12,829 nucleotides of DNA from NCBI GenBank assembly GCA_003564505.1, contig PXFD01000173.1, positions 1 through 12,829 of the forward strand, written 5' to 3'. Source of the DNA: Syntrophomonadaceae bacterium (GTDB lineage: Bacteria > Bacillota_D > Dethiobacteria > DTU022). Below the pieces are notes generated by a model, which worked only from the letters and a program-made list of their open reading frames with translations, did not search any database and was not told the DNA's origin. This document shows positions 1-6,885 of this stretch, piece after piece; the stretch's first letter is position 1; the number at the start of each line of letters is the position of its first letter. The translations under genes were made by a program, and so were the position numbers.

Positions 1-6
1 ATAAGT

Positions 7-390
7 TTAATCCTGGGCTGTTGCGGTTGCAAAGGCACAGGCAATGTTTTGTTCATGGCTCATAGATATAAAAATATTGTTGATGTTTTTTCTGCCGGCT
101 AAATCAGATGCCAGTCCATGCAGCCTGGCAGCAGGCTGTTTGCCGGGAGGTGCAATTATTTCTACATCTTTCATAGCAGCCGGTCCAATACCGCAGCCTA
201 TTGCTTTTAGAACTGCTTCCTTGGCGGCAAAATGGGCAGCGAGGGTTTGCATCGACGAACCCTTTGTTTCAAATTGTGCTTTTTCTTCTTTGGTAAATAT
301 TCTTTCTATAAACCTTTGCGGGAACTTATCGTAAACCCGGGTAATTCTATCCACTGAAACCAGATCAACTCCTATGCCTTTAACAGCCAA
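7..390 (-). CDS. acpS: Holo-[acyl-carrier-protein] synthase AcpS
   Basis: This enzyme transfers 4'-phosphopantetheine from CoA to the serine of acyl carrier protein, activating it for fatty-acid synthesis in the cytosol. The protein is 127 aa, the usual AcpS length. The N-terminal motif GIGVDLVSVDRI carries the Mg-binding Asp9. The second family motif, AAHFAAKEAVLKAIGCGIG, contains Glu58, and SMSH follows near residue 112. A TTG at 397-399 would lengthen the protein by three residues, but it directly abuts the AGGAGG (400-405) with no spacer. I therefore chose the TTG at 388-390, which has a 9-nt spacer and gives MAVKGIGVDL. The gene diverges from the cold-shock gene and has its own extended -10 promoter. 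The stop codon lies 7 nt from the window edge, so any downstream partner is not visible. Family assignment is secure; only the choice between two TTG starts is inferred. Confidence 0.96.
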   Translation of the reverse strand: MAVKGIGVDLVSVDRITRVYDKFPQRFIERIFTKEEKAQFETKGSSMQTLAAHFAAKEAVLKAIGCGIGPAAMKDVEIIAPPGKQPAARLHGLASDLAGRKNINNIFISMSHEQNIACAFATATAQD

Positions 391-399
391 AACGATCAA

Positions 400-405
400 C
401 CTCCT
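400..405 (-). promoter_or_regulatory. acpS ribosome binding site (decides the start)
   Basis: On the minus strand AGGAGG ends at position 400. It touches the upstream TTG (399-397) but lies 9 nt from the TTG at 390-388, so it supports the shorter protein. Confidence 0.8.
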
Positions 406-411
406 GATGAT

Positions 412-420
412 ATTATAGCA
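412..420 (-). promoter_or_regulatory. Extended -10 promoter of acpS
   Basis: The minus strand reads TGC-TATAAT, a perfect -10 hexamer (417-412) with the TGn extension. At 17-18 bp upstream there is no good -35 (AATCAG/AAATCA), as is tolerated by extended -10 promoters. The hexamer ends only 6 nt before the AGGAGG, so the predicted transcript starts at about position 405 and has a leader of only about 15 nt. Confidence 0.55.
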
Positions 421-626
421 TTACTACAAAACAGCTGATTTAATTTTGAAGAAATCAATGATAATAAAGTAGGTTAAAAGAGGCTTTTAACGAACCAGGC
501 ATAAACTTATAGAAAGTATTAATAAAGTATTTGGTCTAAAAATCATCAAGTTAGATGAGCCGTATTATTTAGACTTATGGCAATGAAGGCAATAAATAGT
601 CAACCTTTGAAAAATCACAAAATACC

Positions 627-655
627 TTGCATTTAAGCATCAATCGTGGTAATCT
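627..655 (+). promoter_or_regulatory. Candidate promoter of the cold-shock gene
   Basis: TTGCAT (627-632), a 17-bp spacer, then TAATCT (650-655) preceded by TGG as an extended -10. The -10 matches the consensus only partly (3 of 6). The expected start near 662 gives a leader of about 45 nt. This is the best match in the spacer but a weak call. Confidence 0.3.
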
Positions 656-706
656 TTACTAGATTAATGCTCTGCTCACAGGGTAATTTTAGGAGGTAAT
701 TGTTTA

Positions 707-904
707 ATGCAAGGTAAGGTTAAATGGTTTAACCCTGAAAAGGGGTACGGTTTCATCGAAGTTGAAGAGGGAAAAGATGTTTTTGTGCATTACTCAGAGA
801 TTCAGGAGGAAGGATTTAAAACCCTTGAAGAAGGCCAGGAGGTTGAATTCGAAATTGTCGAAGGAAACCGCGGGCCGCAGGCCGCTAACGTGGTAAAAAT
901 ATAA
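707..904 (+). CDS. Cold-shock protein (CspA/CspB family)
   Basis: This is a single cold-shock-domain nucleic-acid chaperone of 65 aa, the typical Csp length. It binds single-stranded RNA or DNA and helps keep mRNA unfolded. The N-terminus [18 protein letters not shown] contains RNP1 (KGYGFI, residues 12-17), and RNP2 appears as VFVHYSEI (residues 25-32). The C-terminus [10 protein letters not shown] is also typical. The usual phenylalanine after VFVH is tyrosine here, a conservative change. AGGAGGT (691-697) lies 9 nt before the ATG. The gene is monocistronic: a strong terminator follows about 40 nt after the stop, insulating it from the isc operon. The sequence alone does not show whether it is cold-induced or constitutive; several paralogues are usual in Firmicutes, so I give no letter. 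Confidence 0.97.
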   Translation: MQGKVKWFNPEKGYGFIEVEEGKDVFVHYSEIQEEGFKTLEEGQEVEFEIVEGNRGPQAANVVKI

Positions 905-946
905 ATTATTCAGGCATAATCAGAATGAAGACATATATCTTTCATT

Positions 947-973
947 AACCGGCTAAACAGTGCCGGTTTTTTG
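947..973 (+). terminator. Intrinsic terminator after the cold-shock gene
   Basis: AACCGGC (947-953) pairs perfectly with GCCGGTT (962-968) around an 8-nt loop. The stem runs into an uninterrupted T tract (967-972). It lies about 43 nt after the csp stop and just upstream of the isc promoter. Confidence 0.9.
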
Positions 974-983
974 TGTTTATGGA

Positions 984-1012
984 TTGACATCAATCTGCCG
1001 AGGTGTTATTCT
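984..1012 (+). promoter_or_regulatory. Promoter of the iscRSU operon
   Basis: A consensus -35 TTGACA (984-989), exactly 17 bp of spacer, then TATTCT (1007-1012) preceded by TGT as an extended -10. Transcription should start near 1019, leaving a leader of about 53 nt before the ATG at 1072. The promoter overlaps the in-frame GTG at 1003, which argues against that codon as the start. Confidence 0.8.
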
Positions 1013-1024
1013 TTTTTTTGGATG

Positions 1025-1049
1025 ATATCCGAGTTGTTTGGTCGGGATT
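1025..1049 (+). promoter_or_regulatory. Candidate IscR (type 1-like) operator
   Basis: An imperfect palindrome with half-sites ATATCCGAGT and GGTCGGGATT lies about 6-30 nt after the expected transcription start. Compared with the E. coli type 1 IscR consensus as I recall it (ATASYYGACT-5 nt-AGTCRRSTAT), 19 of 25 positions agree by my hand count, including the GA/TC cores. It lies directly upstream of the Rrf2 regulator gene, where an autoregulatory site is expected. The match to the motif is seen; binding is inferred. Confidence 0.6.
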
Positions 1050-1071
1050 AAACGGAGGAGATAATAAAGAA

Positions 1072-1503
1072 ATGAAATTATCGGCAAAGGTAGAATACGG
1101 TGTCAGGGCGATGGCAGTATTGGCCATATATTATCAAGCTGGACCTCTGCCACTAAGGGAAATAGCCGAACAGGAGAAAATATCCCTTAAGTTTCTGGAA
1201 CAAATTTTTCCTGACTTAAAAAAGGCCAACCTGGTAGAAAGTGCCAGGGGTTCCCGGGGGGGTTACATGCTATCGCGACCTCCGGACGAAGTAAAAGTGG
1301 GCGATATTGTCAGGGCAGTTGAAGGGCCGATTACCCCTGTTGACTGTTTATCAGAAATAAATACGATAGCTTGTTGCGACCGTAAAGATGCCTGTTTGAC
1401 CAGGCAGGTCTGGGAAAAGTTAAGGGATCGGATTAATGATGTACTAGATGAAGTGGCATTAATAGAACTGGTTGATATCAAACCAGTTTATAAAACATCC
1501 TGA
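1072..1503 (+). CDS. iscR: Rrf2-family Fe-S cluster regulator, IscR-like
   Basis: This is a winged-helix transcription regulator of the Rrf2 family, 143 aa with the chosen start. The N-terminus MKLSAKVEYGVRAM is the family hallmark. Helix-turn-helix residues lie at about 27-55 (REIAEQEKISLKFLEQI), and the wing reads GSRGGYML (about 60-67). Cysteines 92, 101, 102 and 108 form a cluster region; Cys92 and the C-x5-C spacing (102/108) resemble the [2Fe-2S] site of IscR, while CymR-type cysteine regulators lack it. An upstream GTG at 1003 would add 23 residues, but they fall within the promoter. The ATG at 1072 gives the correct family N-terminus, with GGAGGAG (1054-1060) 11 nt upstream, a rather long spacer. 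The gene is first in iscRSU and probably represses its own operon through the palindrome at 1025-1049 when its cluster is loaded. That regulation is inference. Confidence 0.92.
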   Translation: MKLSAKVEYGVRAMAVLAIYYQAGPLPLREIAEQEKISLKFLEQIFPDLKKANLVESARGSRGGYMLSRPPDEVKVGDIVRAVEGPITPVDCLSEINTIACCDRKDACLTRQVWEKLRDRINDVLDEVALIELVDIKPVYKTS

Positions 1504-1518
1504 CAGGAGGGAAGAATT

Positions 1519-2682
1519 ATGGAAAGCAGACAAGTGTATATGGATCATGGGGCAACAACACCCGTCAGGGAAGAAGCTTTAGAGGCTATGCTGCCTTTTT
1601 ATAAAGAACTATACGGGAACCCTTCCAGCGTTCATGCAAAAGGGAGGGAAGTGCGCAGCGCTTTTGAAGAAGCACGAGAAAAAGTGGCCCGTGCCCTGGG
1701 TGCTTCAGCAGAAGAAATATACTTTACCTCCGGAGGCACTGAATCCAATAATATTTCTCTTCGCGGGGCGGCAAAAAAACATGGTCCTTCAGGACATATT
1801 ATTACTTCAAGTGTGGAACACCATGCAGTTTTGGATGTCTGTCATGACCTTGAAAAAGATGGCTACCGGGTAACTTACCTTCCGGTAGACAGGGATGGAT
1901 TGATTGATCCGCAGGCAGTCGAAGATTCAATTACCCCTGATACATTTATTATTTCAATTATGGCTGCTAATAATGAAATTGGCACCATCCAGCCAATCCC
2001 GGAAATTGGCCAGATCGCTGATCGGCATAATTTACTTTTTCATACTGATGCGGTCCAGGTAGTAGGTCAATTGCCTGTAGATGTAAATGAAATGAAGGTA
2101 GACTTATTATCACTTTCTGCTCATAAATTCAATGGACCGAAAGGGGTCGGTGCTCTTTACAAGCGAAAAGGGGTAAAACTAAACCCTCTGTACAAGGGAG
2201 GAGGCCAGGAGGGCAAACTGCGCCCGGGAACAGAAAATGTTCCCGGTGTCATTGGGCTGGTCAGGGCCCTGGAACTTTCTGTGGAAGATATCCCTGAAAA
2301 AACAGAAAAACTGGAATTTTTGAGAGATAAGCTGATAAAAGGCTTATTGGAAATTGACGATGTGATTCTAAATGGCCACCGGGAAAAGCGTTTGCCCGGG
2401 AATATCAATGTCAGCTTTAAATACATTGAAGGTGAATCTATCCTGCTAAGTCTTGATATGCACGGTATTGCGGCTTCAAGTGGCTCAGCCTGTTCCTCTG
2501 GTTCCCTTGAGCCTTCACATGTATTATCTGCTATAGGATTAGATCATCATGCTGCGCATGGCTCGATCCGTTTTACTCTGGGCCGAGGCAGCAGTGAAGG
2601 TGATATAGATTATGTGTTGTCTAAAATACCTACAGTGGTAGAGAATTTGCGTCGGATTTCACCGATGGGCAAAGCGAAATAA
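1519..2682 (+). CDS. iscS: Cysteine desulfurase IscS/NifS
   Basis: This PLP enzyme converts L-cysteine to alanine and passes persulfide sulfur to IscU for Fe-S assembly and to tRNA thiolation enzymes. It is a 387-aa fold-type I aminotransferase. It opens with YMDHGATTPVREEAL; SVEHHAV supplies the PLP-stacking His101, HTDAVQ supplies Asp177 and Gln180, and SLSAHKFNGPKG carries the PLP Lys203. The catalytic Cys325 lies in the loop SSGSACSSGSLEPSHVL, which is the ISC/NifS (group I) form rather than the SufS form. AGGAGG (1505-1510) lies 8 nt before the ATG, and only 15 nt separate the gene from iscR, so the two are co-transcribed. The codons for PGTENVPG form a perfect 9-bp inverted repeat (see 2224-2246). 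In Clostridia such IscS proteins often also feed MnmA; mnmA is not in this window. Confidence 0.97.
   Translation: MESRQVYMDHGATTPVREEALEAMLPFYKELYGNPSSVHAKGREVRSAFEEAREKVARALGASAEEIYFTSGGTESNNISLRGAAKKHGPSGHIITSSVEHHAVLDVCHDLEKDGYRVTYLPVDRDGLIDPQAVEDSITPDTFIISIMAANNEIGTIQPIPEIGQIADRHNLLFHTDAVQVVGQLPVDVNEMKVDLLSLSAHKFNGPKGVGALYKRKGVKLNPLYKGGGQEGKLRPGTENVPGVIGLVRALELSVEDIPEKTEKLEFLRDKLIKGLLEIDDVILNGHREKRLPGNINVSFKYIEGESILLSLDMHGIAASSGSACSSGSLEPSHVLSAIGLDHHAAHGSIRFTLGRGSSEGDIDYVLSKIPTVVENLRRISPMGKAK
2224..2246 (+). repeat. Perfect 9-bp inverted repeat inside iscS
   Basis: CCGGGAACA (2224-2232), loop GAAAA, TGTTCCCGG (2238-2246). It would form a stable hairpin in the mRNA. It lies in the conserved PGTENVPG codons, so part of the symmetry may follow from the protein sequence. 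No T tract follows, so it is not an intrinsic terminator. Confidence 0.6.
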
Positions 2683-2700
2683 CCGGAAGGAGAGCACTGC

Positions 2701-3072
2701 ATGTACAATGAAAAAGTAGTAGATCACTTCAACAATCCCCGTAATGTAGGTGGAATGGATGCGCCGGACGCAGTTGGAGAGACGGGCAGTTTTAAGTGTG
2801 GCGATACAATGACCCTTTATTTGAAAGTTAATGATGGCATAATCGAAGATGTTCGCTTTCAAACCTATGGATGTGGTGCAGCCATCGCCAGCAGCAGCAT
2901 GCTCACAGAAATGGTTAAGGGTAAAACTCTTGATGAAGCAATGGAAATAACGAATAAGGATGTTGCCGATCAACTTGGCGGCCTGCCACCCCTTAAGCTG
3001 CACTGTTCCAACCTGGCTGCTGATGCCCTGCATAATGCTATAGAGAATTATCGTAAGCAGCATGGTTCATAA
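2701..3072 (+). CDS. iscU: Fe-S cluster assembly scaffold IscU
   Basis: This is the scaffold on which IscS sulfur and iron build a [2Fe-2S] cluster before transfer to apo-proteins. It is 123 aa. It opens with YNEKVVDHFNNPRNVGGM. The three cluster-ligand cysteines are Cys33 (KCGD, with Asp35), Cys58 (YGCGAAIASSS) and Cys102 (KLHCSNLAADA). It lacks the insertion that marks SufU and has no C-terminal NifU domain, so it is the ISC-type scaffold. Residues 95-99 read LPPLK, a near match to the LPPVK motif bound by the Hsp70 HscA in E. coli. GGAAGGAG (2685-2692) lies 8 nt before the ATG, 18 nt after iscS. No hscA, hscB, iscA or ferredoxin gene follows; the DnaK system comes next instead. No terminator is visible after the stop. 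Confidence 0.96.
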   Translation: MYNEKVVDHFNNPRNVGGMDAPDAVGETGSFKCGDTMTLYLKVNDGIIEDVRFQTYGCGAAIASSSMLTEMVKGKTLDEAMEITNKDVADQLGGLPPLKLHCSNLAADALHNAIENYRKQHGS

Positions 3073-3115
3073 GCTAAGGTAGGGTAATTTTCTGGTACAA
3101 ATTGTGTTATCCAAC

Positions 3116-3145
3116 TTGACAAACCCCTGTGAAGAATGATATTTT
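3116..3145 (+). promoter_or_regulatory. Promoter of the hrcA-grpE-dnaK-dnaJ operon
   Basis: Consensus -35 TTGACA (3116-3121), 18-bp spacer, then TATTTT (3140-3145) preceded by TGA as an extended -10. The expected start is near 3152, which places the CIRCE operator at about +5, as in other HrcA-controlled operons. This is a vegetative-type sigma promoter. Confidence 0.75.
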
Positions 3146-3155
3146 TTTAGTAGCT

Positions 3156-3182
3156 TTAGCACTCTGATGCCCAGAGTGCTAA
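3156..3182 (+). promoter_or_regulatory. CIRCE operator (HrcA binding site)
   Basis: TTAGCACTC (3156-3164), a 9-nt spacer and GAGTGCTAA (3174-3182) match the CIRCE consensus perfectly. The symmetry continues both outward and inward: the full arms are CTTTAGCACTCTG (3154-3166) and CAGAGTGCTAAAG (3172-3184), 13 bp each around only 5 nt. HrcA bound here represses the operon; heat or unfolded protein relieves this by occupying GroEL (known for the family). Because it lies after the expected transcription start, it also sits in the mRNA leader. Confidence 0.97.
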
Positions 3183-3206
3183 AGTTTGAGAAACGGGGGA
3201 TTGAAT

Positions 3207-4247
3207 ATGGCATCGCCATTAAATGAAAGAAAACAGCAAATACTCAGGGCAGTGGTTATAAATTATGTAAAAACTGCAGAGCCTGTTGGGTCGAGAACAG
3301 TATCCCGCTCTCATAAAATGGGCTTAAGTTCTGCTACAATTCGTAACGAAATGGCCGATCTTGAAGAGCTGGGTTATCTTGTACAACCGCATACATCCGC
3401 CGGTCGTATTCCAACACAGCTCGGGTATCGTTATTATGTTGATAACCTGATGGATCTTAATGATCTCAGCGCTGACGAAGATCTGGTATTAAGCAGTTCA
3501 TTAAGTGCTGAAAAAATACGGGAGATTGAACAAATAATAAACAATTCAGCGAGGGTTTTATCTTCCGCAACAAGCCAGACTTCTTTAATAATGGGGCCTC
3601 AATTTAAGAAAAGTGCTTTCCACCAGCTGAGAATTTTGCCCCTGGATGAAAAAAGAAGCCTGGTGGTATTGATAACAGATACAGGATTTATTAAAAACAA
3701 AGTTATTGATATGCAGCAGCAGCTCACCCAGACAGAACTTCAACAGGTTGTTTCCTATCTTAACCAAAAGCTTTACGGCTTAACTATTGATCAGGTTACA
3801 ACTTCGCTGATTAATGAATTAAAGCGAGATCTTTTCAGGCGCCTGGAAATCCTTGAGCAGGCTTTTATTTTACTGGAAGAAAGTCTTAAAGAAGAAAAGC
3901 AGATTAGGGTTTTTTTAGGGGGAACAACGAATATTCTAAACCAGCCCGAGTTTAAGGATGTTGATAAAATCAGGCGAATGCTTAACTTATTTGAGCAGGA
4001 ACCGCTGTTGTTCAAGATTCTGGAAGATACCTCCAGTGAAAGTGAAGATGATATTGTAGTCAGGATTGGTGCCGAGAACGAGCATGAAGATATTAAAGAG
4101 TGCACCTTGATTACCGGAACATATAAAATACATGATAAAACCTTAGGTACAGTCGGTGTCCTTGGCCCAACGAGGATGGACTACAGCCGGGTGATCACGG
4201 TTATGCGCCGCCTGGTAGATCATTTAAATCATAGTCTTAGTTCCTAA
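3207..4247 (+). CDS. hrcA: Heat-inducible transcription repressor HrcA
   Basis: HrcA binds CIRCE and represses class I heat-shock genes; its activity depends on GroEL. The protein is 346 aa, normal for the family. The N-terminal winged helix (residues 1 to about 75) includes LNERKQQILRAVVINYV, EPVGSRTV and LSSATIRNEMADLEELGYL, followed by QPHTSAGRIPT. A GAF-like/dimerisation domain follows (about 80-346), with GGTTNILNQPEF and the C-terminal GVLGPTRMDYSRVI. A TTG at 3186 would add seven residues, but it lies two codons after CIRCE and lacks an SD. GGGGGA (3195-3200) lies 6 nt before the ATG at 3207, which I chose. First gene of the heat-shock operon and under its own CIRCE, so it is autoregulated. 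It follows iscU by only 134 nt with no terminator between, so some read-through from the isc promoter is possible. Confidence 0.97.
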   Translation: MASPLNERKQQILRAVVINYVKTAEPVGSRTVSRSHKMGLSSATIRNEMADLEELGYLVQPHTSAGRIPTQLGYRYYVDNLMDLNDLSADEDLVLSSSLSAEKIREIEQIINNSARVLSSATSQTSLIMGPQFKKSAFHQLRILPLDEKRSLVVLITDTGFIKNKVIDMQQQLTQTELQQVVSYLNQKLYGLTIDQVTTSLINELKRDLFRRLEILEQAFILLEESLKEEKQIRVFLGGTTNILNQPEFKDVDKIRRMLNLFEQEPLLFKILEDTSSESEDDIVVRIGAENEHEDIKECTLITGTYKIHDKTLGTVGVLGPTRMDYSRVITVMRRLVDHLNHSLSS

Positions 4248-4283
4248 GGTTTGATTAAATACTCTAGGGTTTGGTTAAATACT
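4248..4283 (+). repeat. Tandem direct repeat between hrcA and grpE
   Basis: GGTTTGATTAAATACT (4248-4263) and GGTTTGGTTAAATACT (4268-4283) agree at 15 of 16 positions with a 20-bp period. They begin at the base after the hrcA stop codon and end 23 nt before the grpE start. Each copy contains a TTGRTT box and a TTAAAT box; the first TTGATT and the second TTAAAT are 18 bp apart, a weak promoter-like arrangement. No function is established. Confidence 0.75.
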
Positions 4284-4306
4284 GTAATTAAGCAGGTGAA
4301 GTTTTT

Positions 4307-4924
4307 ATGTTCAAAAAAAGTGAAAGAAACAAAGAAAAAGTTGAAAAAATGAAATCTGAAAAAAATGGCAAAGCTAATGCCGGAGCAAATCAAGATGAGG
4401 TTGAAAATTTTATGGAAGAAGTTGAAGAAACAGAGGAAAATGAAGAAACAGTTGACAAGCAGGACCAGTTAGAACAGGATGTTGAAAACTGGCAGCAGGA
4501 AAAAGAAGAACTCCTGGATCAGATTAAGCGTAAGCAGGCGGACATTGATAACCTGCGTCGTATTGGCAAAAAGGAGCAGTCAGAAGCAAGAGAGTATGCT
4601 TTACACCAGTTTCTCTGCCGCCTGCTTCCGGTGATCGATAACCTGGAAAGGGCACTTGAATCAGCAAAAGCTGATCAATCTGTTCCTGCCGGACATGTTG
4701 AAGGTATTGAGATGATTTACAAACAGCTGCTTCAGATCATGGAGCAGGAAGGAGTATGTGAAATTGAAGCAGAAGGCTGCCAGTTTGATCCCAACTATCA
4801 TCATGCAGTAATGCAGGAAGATAGTGAAGAAGAACCGGGCACTGTTCTGGAAGAATTGCAAAAAGGATACCGCCATCGTGACAGGGTTCTGCGCCCGTCG
4901 ATGGTGAAAGTTTGTGGGAATTAG
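4307..4924 (+). CDS. grpE: Nucleotide exchange factor GrpE
   Basis: GrpE releases ADP from DnaK and resets the chaperone cycle; it acts as a cytosolic homodimer and thermosensor. It is 205 aa. The first 20 or so residues are Lys-rich, and residues 30-60 are strongly acidic and probably disordered. A long coiled coil follows (about 52-105, with DNLRRIGKKEQSEAREYA), then the four-helix bundle segment (LLPVIDNLERAL). The C-terminal beta domain carries the GrpE signature: FDPNYHHAV (160-168) and GYRHRDRVLRPSMVKV (187-202). AGGTGA (4293-4298) lies 8 nt before the ATG. It is second in the operon, 59 nt after hrcA; that spacer consists mostly of a tandem repeat. Identification is secure. Confidence 0.96.
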   Translation: MFKKSERNKEKVEKMKSEKNGKANAGANQDEVENFMEEVEETEENEETVDKQDQLEQDVENWQQEKEELLDQIKRKQADIDNLRRIGKKEQSEAREYALHQFLCRLLPVIDNLERALESAKADQSVPAGHVEGIEMIYKQLLQIMEQEGVCEIEAEGCQFDPNYHHAVMQEDSEEEPGTVLEELQKGYRHRDRVLRPSMVKVCGN

Positions 4925-4954
4925 AAAGCTTAATAATAAAGTAAAGAATAGTTT

Positions 4955-4960
4955 AGGAGG
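4955..4960 (+). promoter_or_regulatory. dnaK ribosome binding site (decides the start)
   Basis: AGGAGG ends 3 nt before an ATG at 4964 and 9 nt before a second in-frame ATG at 4970. Only the second has a workable spacer, and it gives the usual [13 protein letters not shown] start. Confidence 0.75.
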
Positions 4961-4969
4961 CAAATGAAA

Positions 4970-6847
4970 ATGGGAAAAGTAGTAGGAATTGACCTGGGAA
5001 CAACAAATTCAGTAATTGCTGCTGTAATTGGCAGCGAACCGGAAATTATTGCTAATGCCGAAGGCAGCAGGACAACACCTTCAGTAGTGGCATTTACAAA
5101 GGAAGGTGAACGTCTGGTAGGGCAGGTGGCAAAGCGCCAGTCTATTACCAATCCTGACCGGACCATTACCTCTATAAAGAGGGAGATGGGCACCGATCAT
5201 AAGACGAAAATTGATGATAAGGATTACACTCCGCAGGAAATATCGGCAATGACCCTGCAAAAGTTAAAAACCGATGCAGAAAATTATTTAGGTGAGAAGA
5301 TTACCCAGGCGGTAATTACCGTGCCGGCTTACTTTACTGACAGTCAGCGTCAGGCTACCAAGGATGCCGGAACTATTGCCGGACTGGAAGTGCTGCGCAT
5401 TATTAATGAACCGACAGCAGCTGCGCTGGCTTATGGATTGGATAAAAAGGGCGATCAAAAAATCCTGGTTTTTGACCTGGGTGGAGGAACCTTTGATGTG
5501 TCTGTTCTTGAGCTCGGTGATGATGTTGTGGAAGTTAAAGCTACCAGTGGAAATAATCGCCTGGGTGGCGATGATTTCGACCAGCGCATTGTTGATTATG
5601 TGGCTGATGAATTCAAAAAAGATCAGGGCATTGATCTACGGAATGATCGTATGGCCCTGCAAAGGTTAATTGAAGCTGCTGAAAAAGCCAAGGTAGAGCT
5701 ATCTTCGGTTACATCTACCGATATAAATCTGCCTTTTATTACAGCTACACAGGATGGGCCGAAGCACCTCAATGTTCCTTTAACCAGGGCTAAATTTGAT
5801 GAACTTACAACAGACCTGGTTGAAAAAACAATGGGGCCGACCAGGCAGGCTCTAAAAGATGCCGAATTAAAATCAGATGAAATTGACCGGATCATCCTGG
5901 TTGGCGGGTCGACGCGTATACCTGCCGTACAGGAAGCAATCCGCAAGCTCTTGGGGCAGGATCCGCATAAAGGAGTTAACCCCGATGAAGTAGTGGCCAT
6001 GGGAGCTGCCTATCAGGCTGCCGTCCTTGGCGGGGAAGCAAAGGATGTTCTGCTGCTTGACGTAACGCCTCTTTCACTCGGCATAGAAACACTCGGTGGA
6101 GTATACACAAAAATCATTGAACGCAATACCACTATCCCAACAGAGAAGAAGCAAATATTCTCGACAGCGACGGATAATCAAAGCAGTGTGGAAATCCATG
6201 TTCTCCAGGGAGAAAGAGCGATGGCGGCAGATAATAAAACTTTGGGACGCTTTATGCTCGATGGTATTCCCCCTGCTCCAAGAGGAGTTCCGCAAGTTGA
6301 AGTCAGTTTTAATATTGATGCCAACGGTATAGTCAATGTGTCGGCTAAAGATCTGGGTACCAACCGTGAACAAAGCATTACTATCACTGCTTCAGGCGGA
6401 CTCGAGAAAGATCAGATCGATGAGATGGTCAATGAAGCTGAAAAACATGCTGAAGAAGACAAAAAGCGCCGGGAGCTGGCCGAGGCGCGTAACCAGGCAG
6501 ACAGTCTTGCTTACAGTGCCGAGAAATCATTAAAGGATCTGGGTGAGCAGGTAGAGCCGGAAAAGCAGGAAGAAATAAACAAGGCCATTGAAGAGCTGCG
6601 GCAGGCTTCCCAGGGTGAAGACCTGGAGCAAATAAAGCAGGCTAAAGAAAAAATGAATGGTTACATGCATGAAATGTCTTCCAAGCTTTATGAGCAGGCT
6701 AAAGCCCAGGAAGATCAGGCAGCCGGAGCTGAAGCTGAAACCGGTCCGGAAAGCACAGAAGATGAAAATGTGGTGGATGCCGACTATGATGTTCAGGAAG
6801 AGGACACCGGCGAAGCTGAAGGTGAAGATAGCAGCAAAGAAAGTTAA
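4970..6847 (+). CDS. dnaK: Molecular chaperone DnaK (Hsp70)
   Basis: This ATP-driven Hsp70 binds exposed hydrophobic segments of client proteins, working with DnaJ and GrpE. It is 625 aa with the ATG at 4970 (627 from the ATG at 4964). The nucleotide-binding domain shows phosphate 1 (IDLGTTNS, near residue 7), phosphate 2 ([14 protein letters not shown], about 165) and the adenosine motif ([13 protein letters not shown], about 310). The interdomain linker is [19 protein letters not shown]. The substrate-binding domain follows, then a helical lid and an acidic tail with the conserved end motif NVVDADYDV. It has the shorter Gram-positive form of the nucleotide-binding domain: the segment after the phosphate 1 region lacks the extra residues of E. 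coli DnaK. It lies 45 nt after grpE and is under CIRCE control through the operon promoter; I see no second CIRCE before dnaK. Confidence 0.98.
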   Translation: MGKVVGIDLGTTNSVIAAVIGSEPEIIANAEGSRTTPSVVAFTKEGERLVGQVAKRQSITNPDRTITSIKREMGTDHKTKIDDKDYTPQEISAMTLQKLKTDAENYLGEKITQAVITVPAYFTDSQRQATKDAGTIAGLEVLRIINEPTAAALAYGLDKKGDQKILVFDLGGGTFDVSVLELGDDVVEVKATSGNNRLGGDDFDQRIVDYVADEFKKDQGIDLRNDRMALQRLIEAAEKAKVELSSVTSTDINLPFITATQDGPKHLNVPLTRAKFDELTTDLVEKTMGPTRQALKDAELKSDEIDRIILVGGSTRIPAVQEAIRKLLGQDPHKGVNPDEVVAMGAAYQAAVLGGEAKDVLLLDVTPLSLGIETLGGVYTKIIERNTTIPTEKKQIFSTATDNQSSVEIHVLQGERAMAADNKTLGRFMLDGIPPAPRGVPQVEVSFNIDANGIVNVSAKDLGTNREQSITITASGGLEKDQIDEMVNEAEKHAEEDKKRRELAEARNQADSLAYSAEKSLKDLGEQVEPEKQEEINKAIEELRQASQGEDLEQIKQAKEKMNGYMHEMSSKLYEQAKAQEDQAAGAEAETGPESTEDENVVDADYDVQEEDTGEAEGEDSSKES

Positions 6848-6885
6848 TAATAATTAAAAGCTTTAGTGAGGGATGATACCTGGAT

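Larger units (their letters stand above)
400..706. other. Divergent acpS / cold-shock intergenic region
   Basis: This is a 307-bp AT-rich spacer with no convincing ORF, tRNA or terminator. It holds the acpS promoter at its left end and the leader of the cold-shock gene at its right end. Two copies of AAAGTATT occur 11 bp apart (513-520 and 524-531); I attach no function to them. A cold-responsive leader RNA could lie here, but I see no strong hairpin. Confidence 0.6.

Noticed and set aside
400..706. A riboswitch or long cold-shock leader element before the csp gene
   Set aside because: I could not find a stable stem set or a known cold-box sequence; only a weak promoter-like match is reported.
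1003..1071. N-terminal extension of the Rrf2 regulator from a GTG at 1003
   Set aside because: These 23 codons overlap the -10 box, the predicted transcription start and the operator, and the residues do not match the family; MKLSAKVEYG at 1072 is the classic N-terminus.
3186..3206. Seven-residue longer HrcA from a TTG at 3186
   Set aside because: It starts within two bases of the CIRCE palindrome and has no SD; the ATG at 3207 has GGGGGA at good distance.
5623..6000. Long antisense reading frames opposite dnaK, iscS, dnaJ and others
   Set aside because: They lack ribosome binding sites and family features and lie fully within well-identified genes on the other strand; they are frame shadows.
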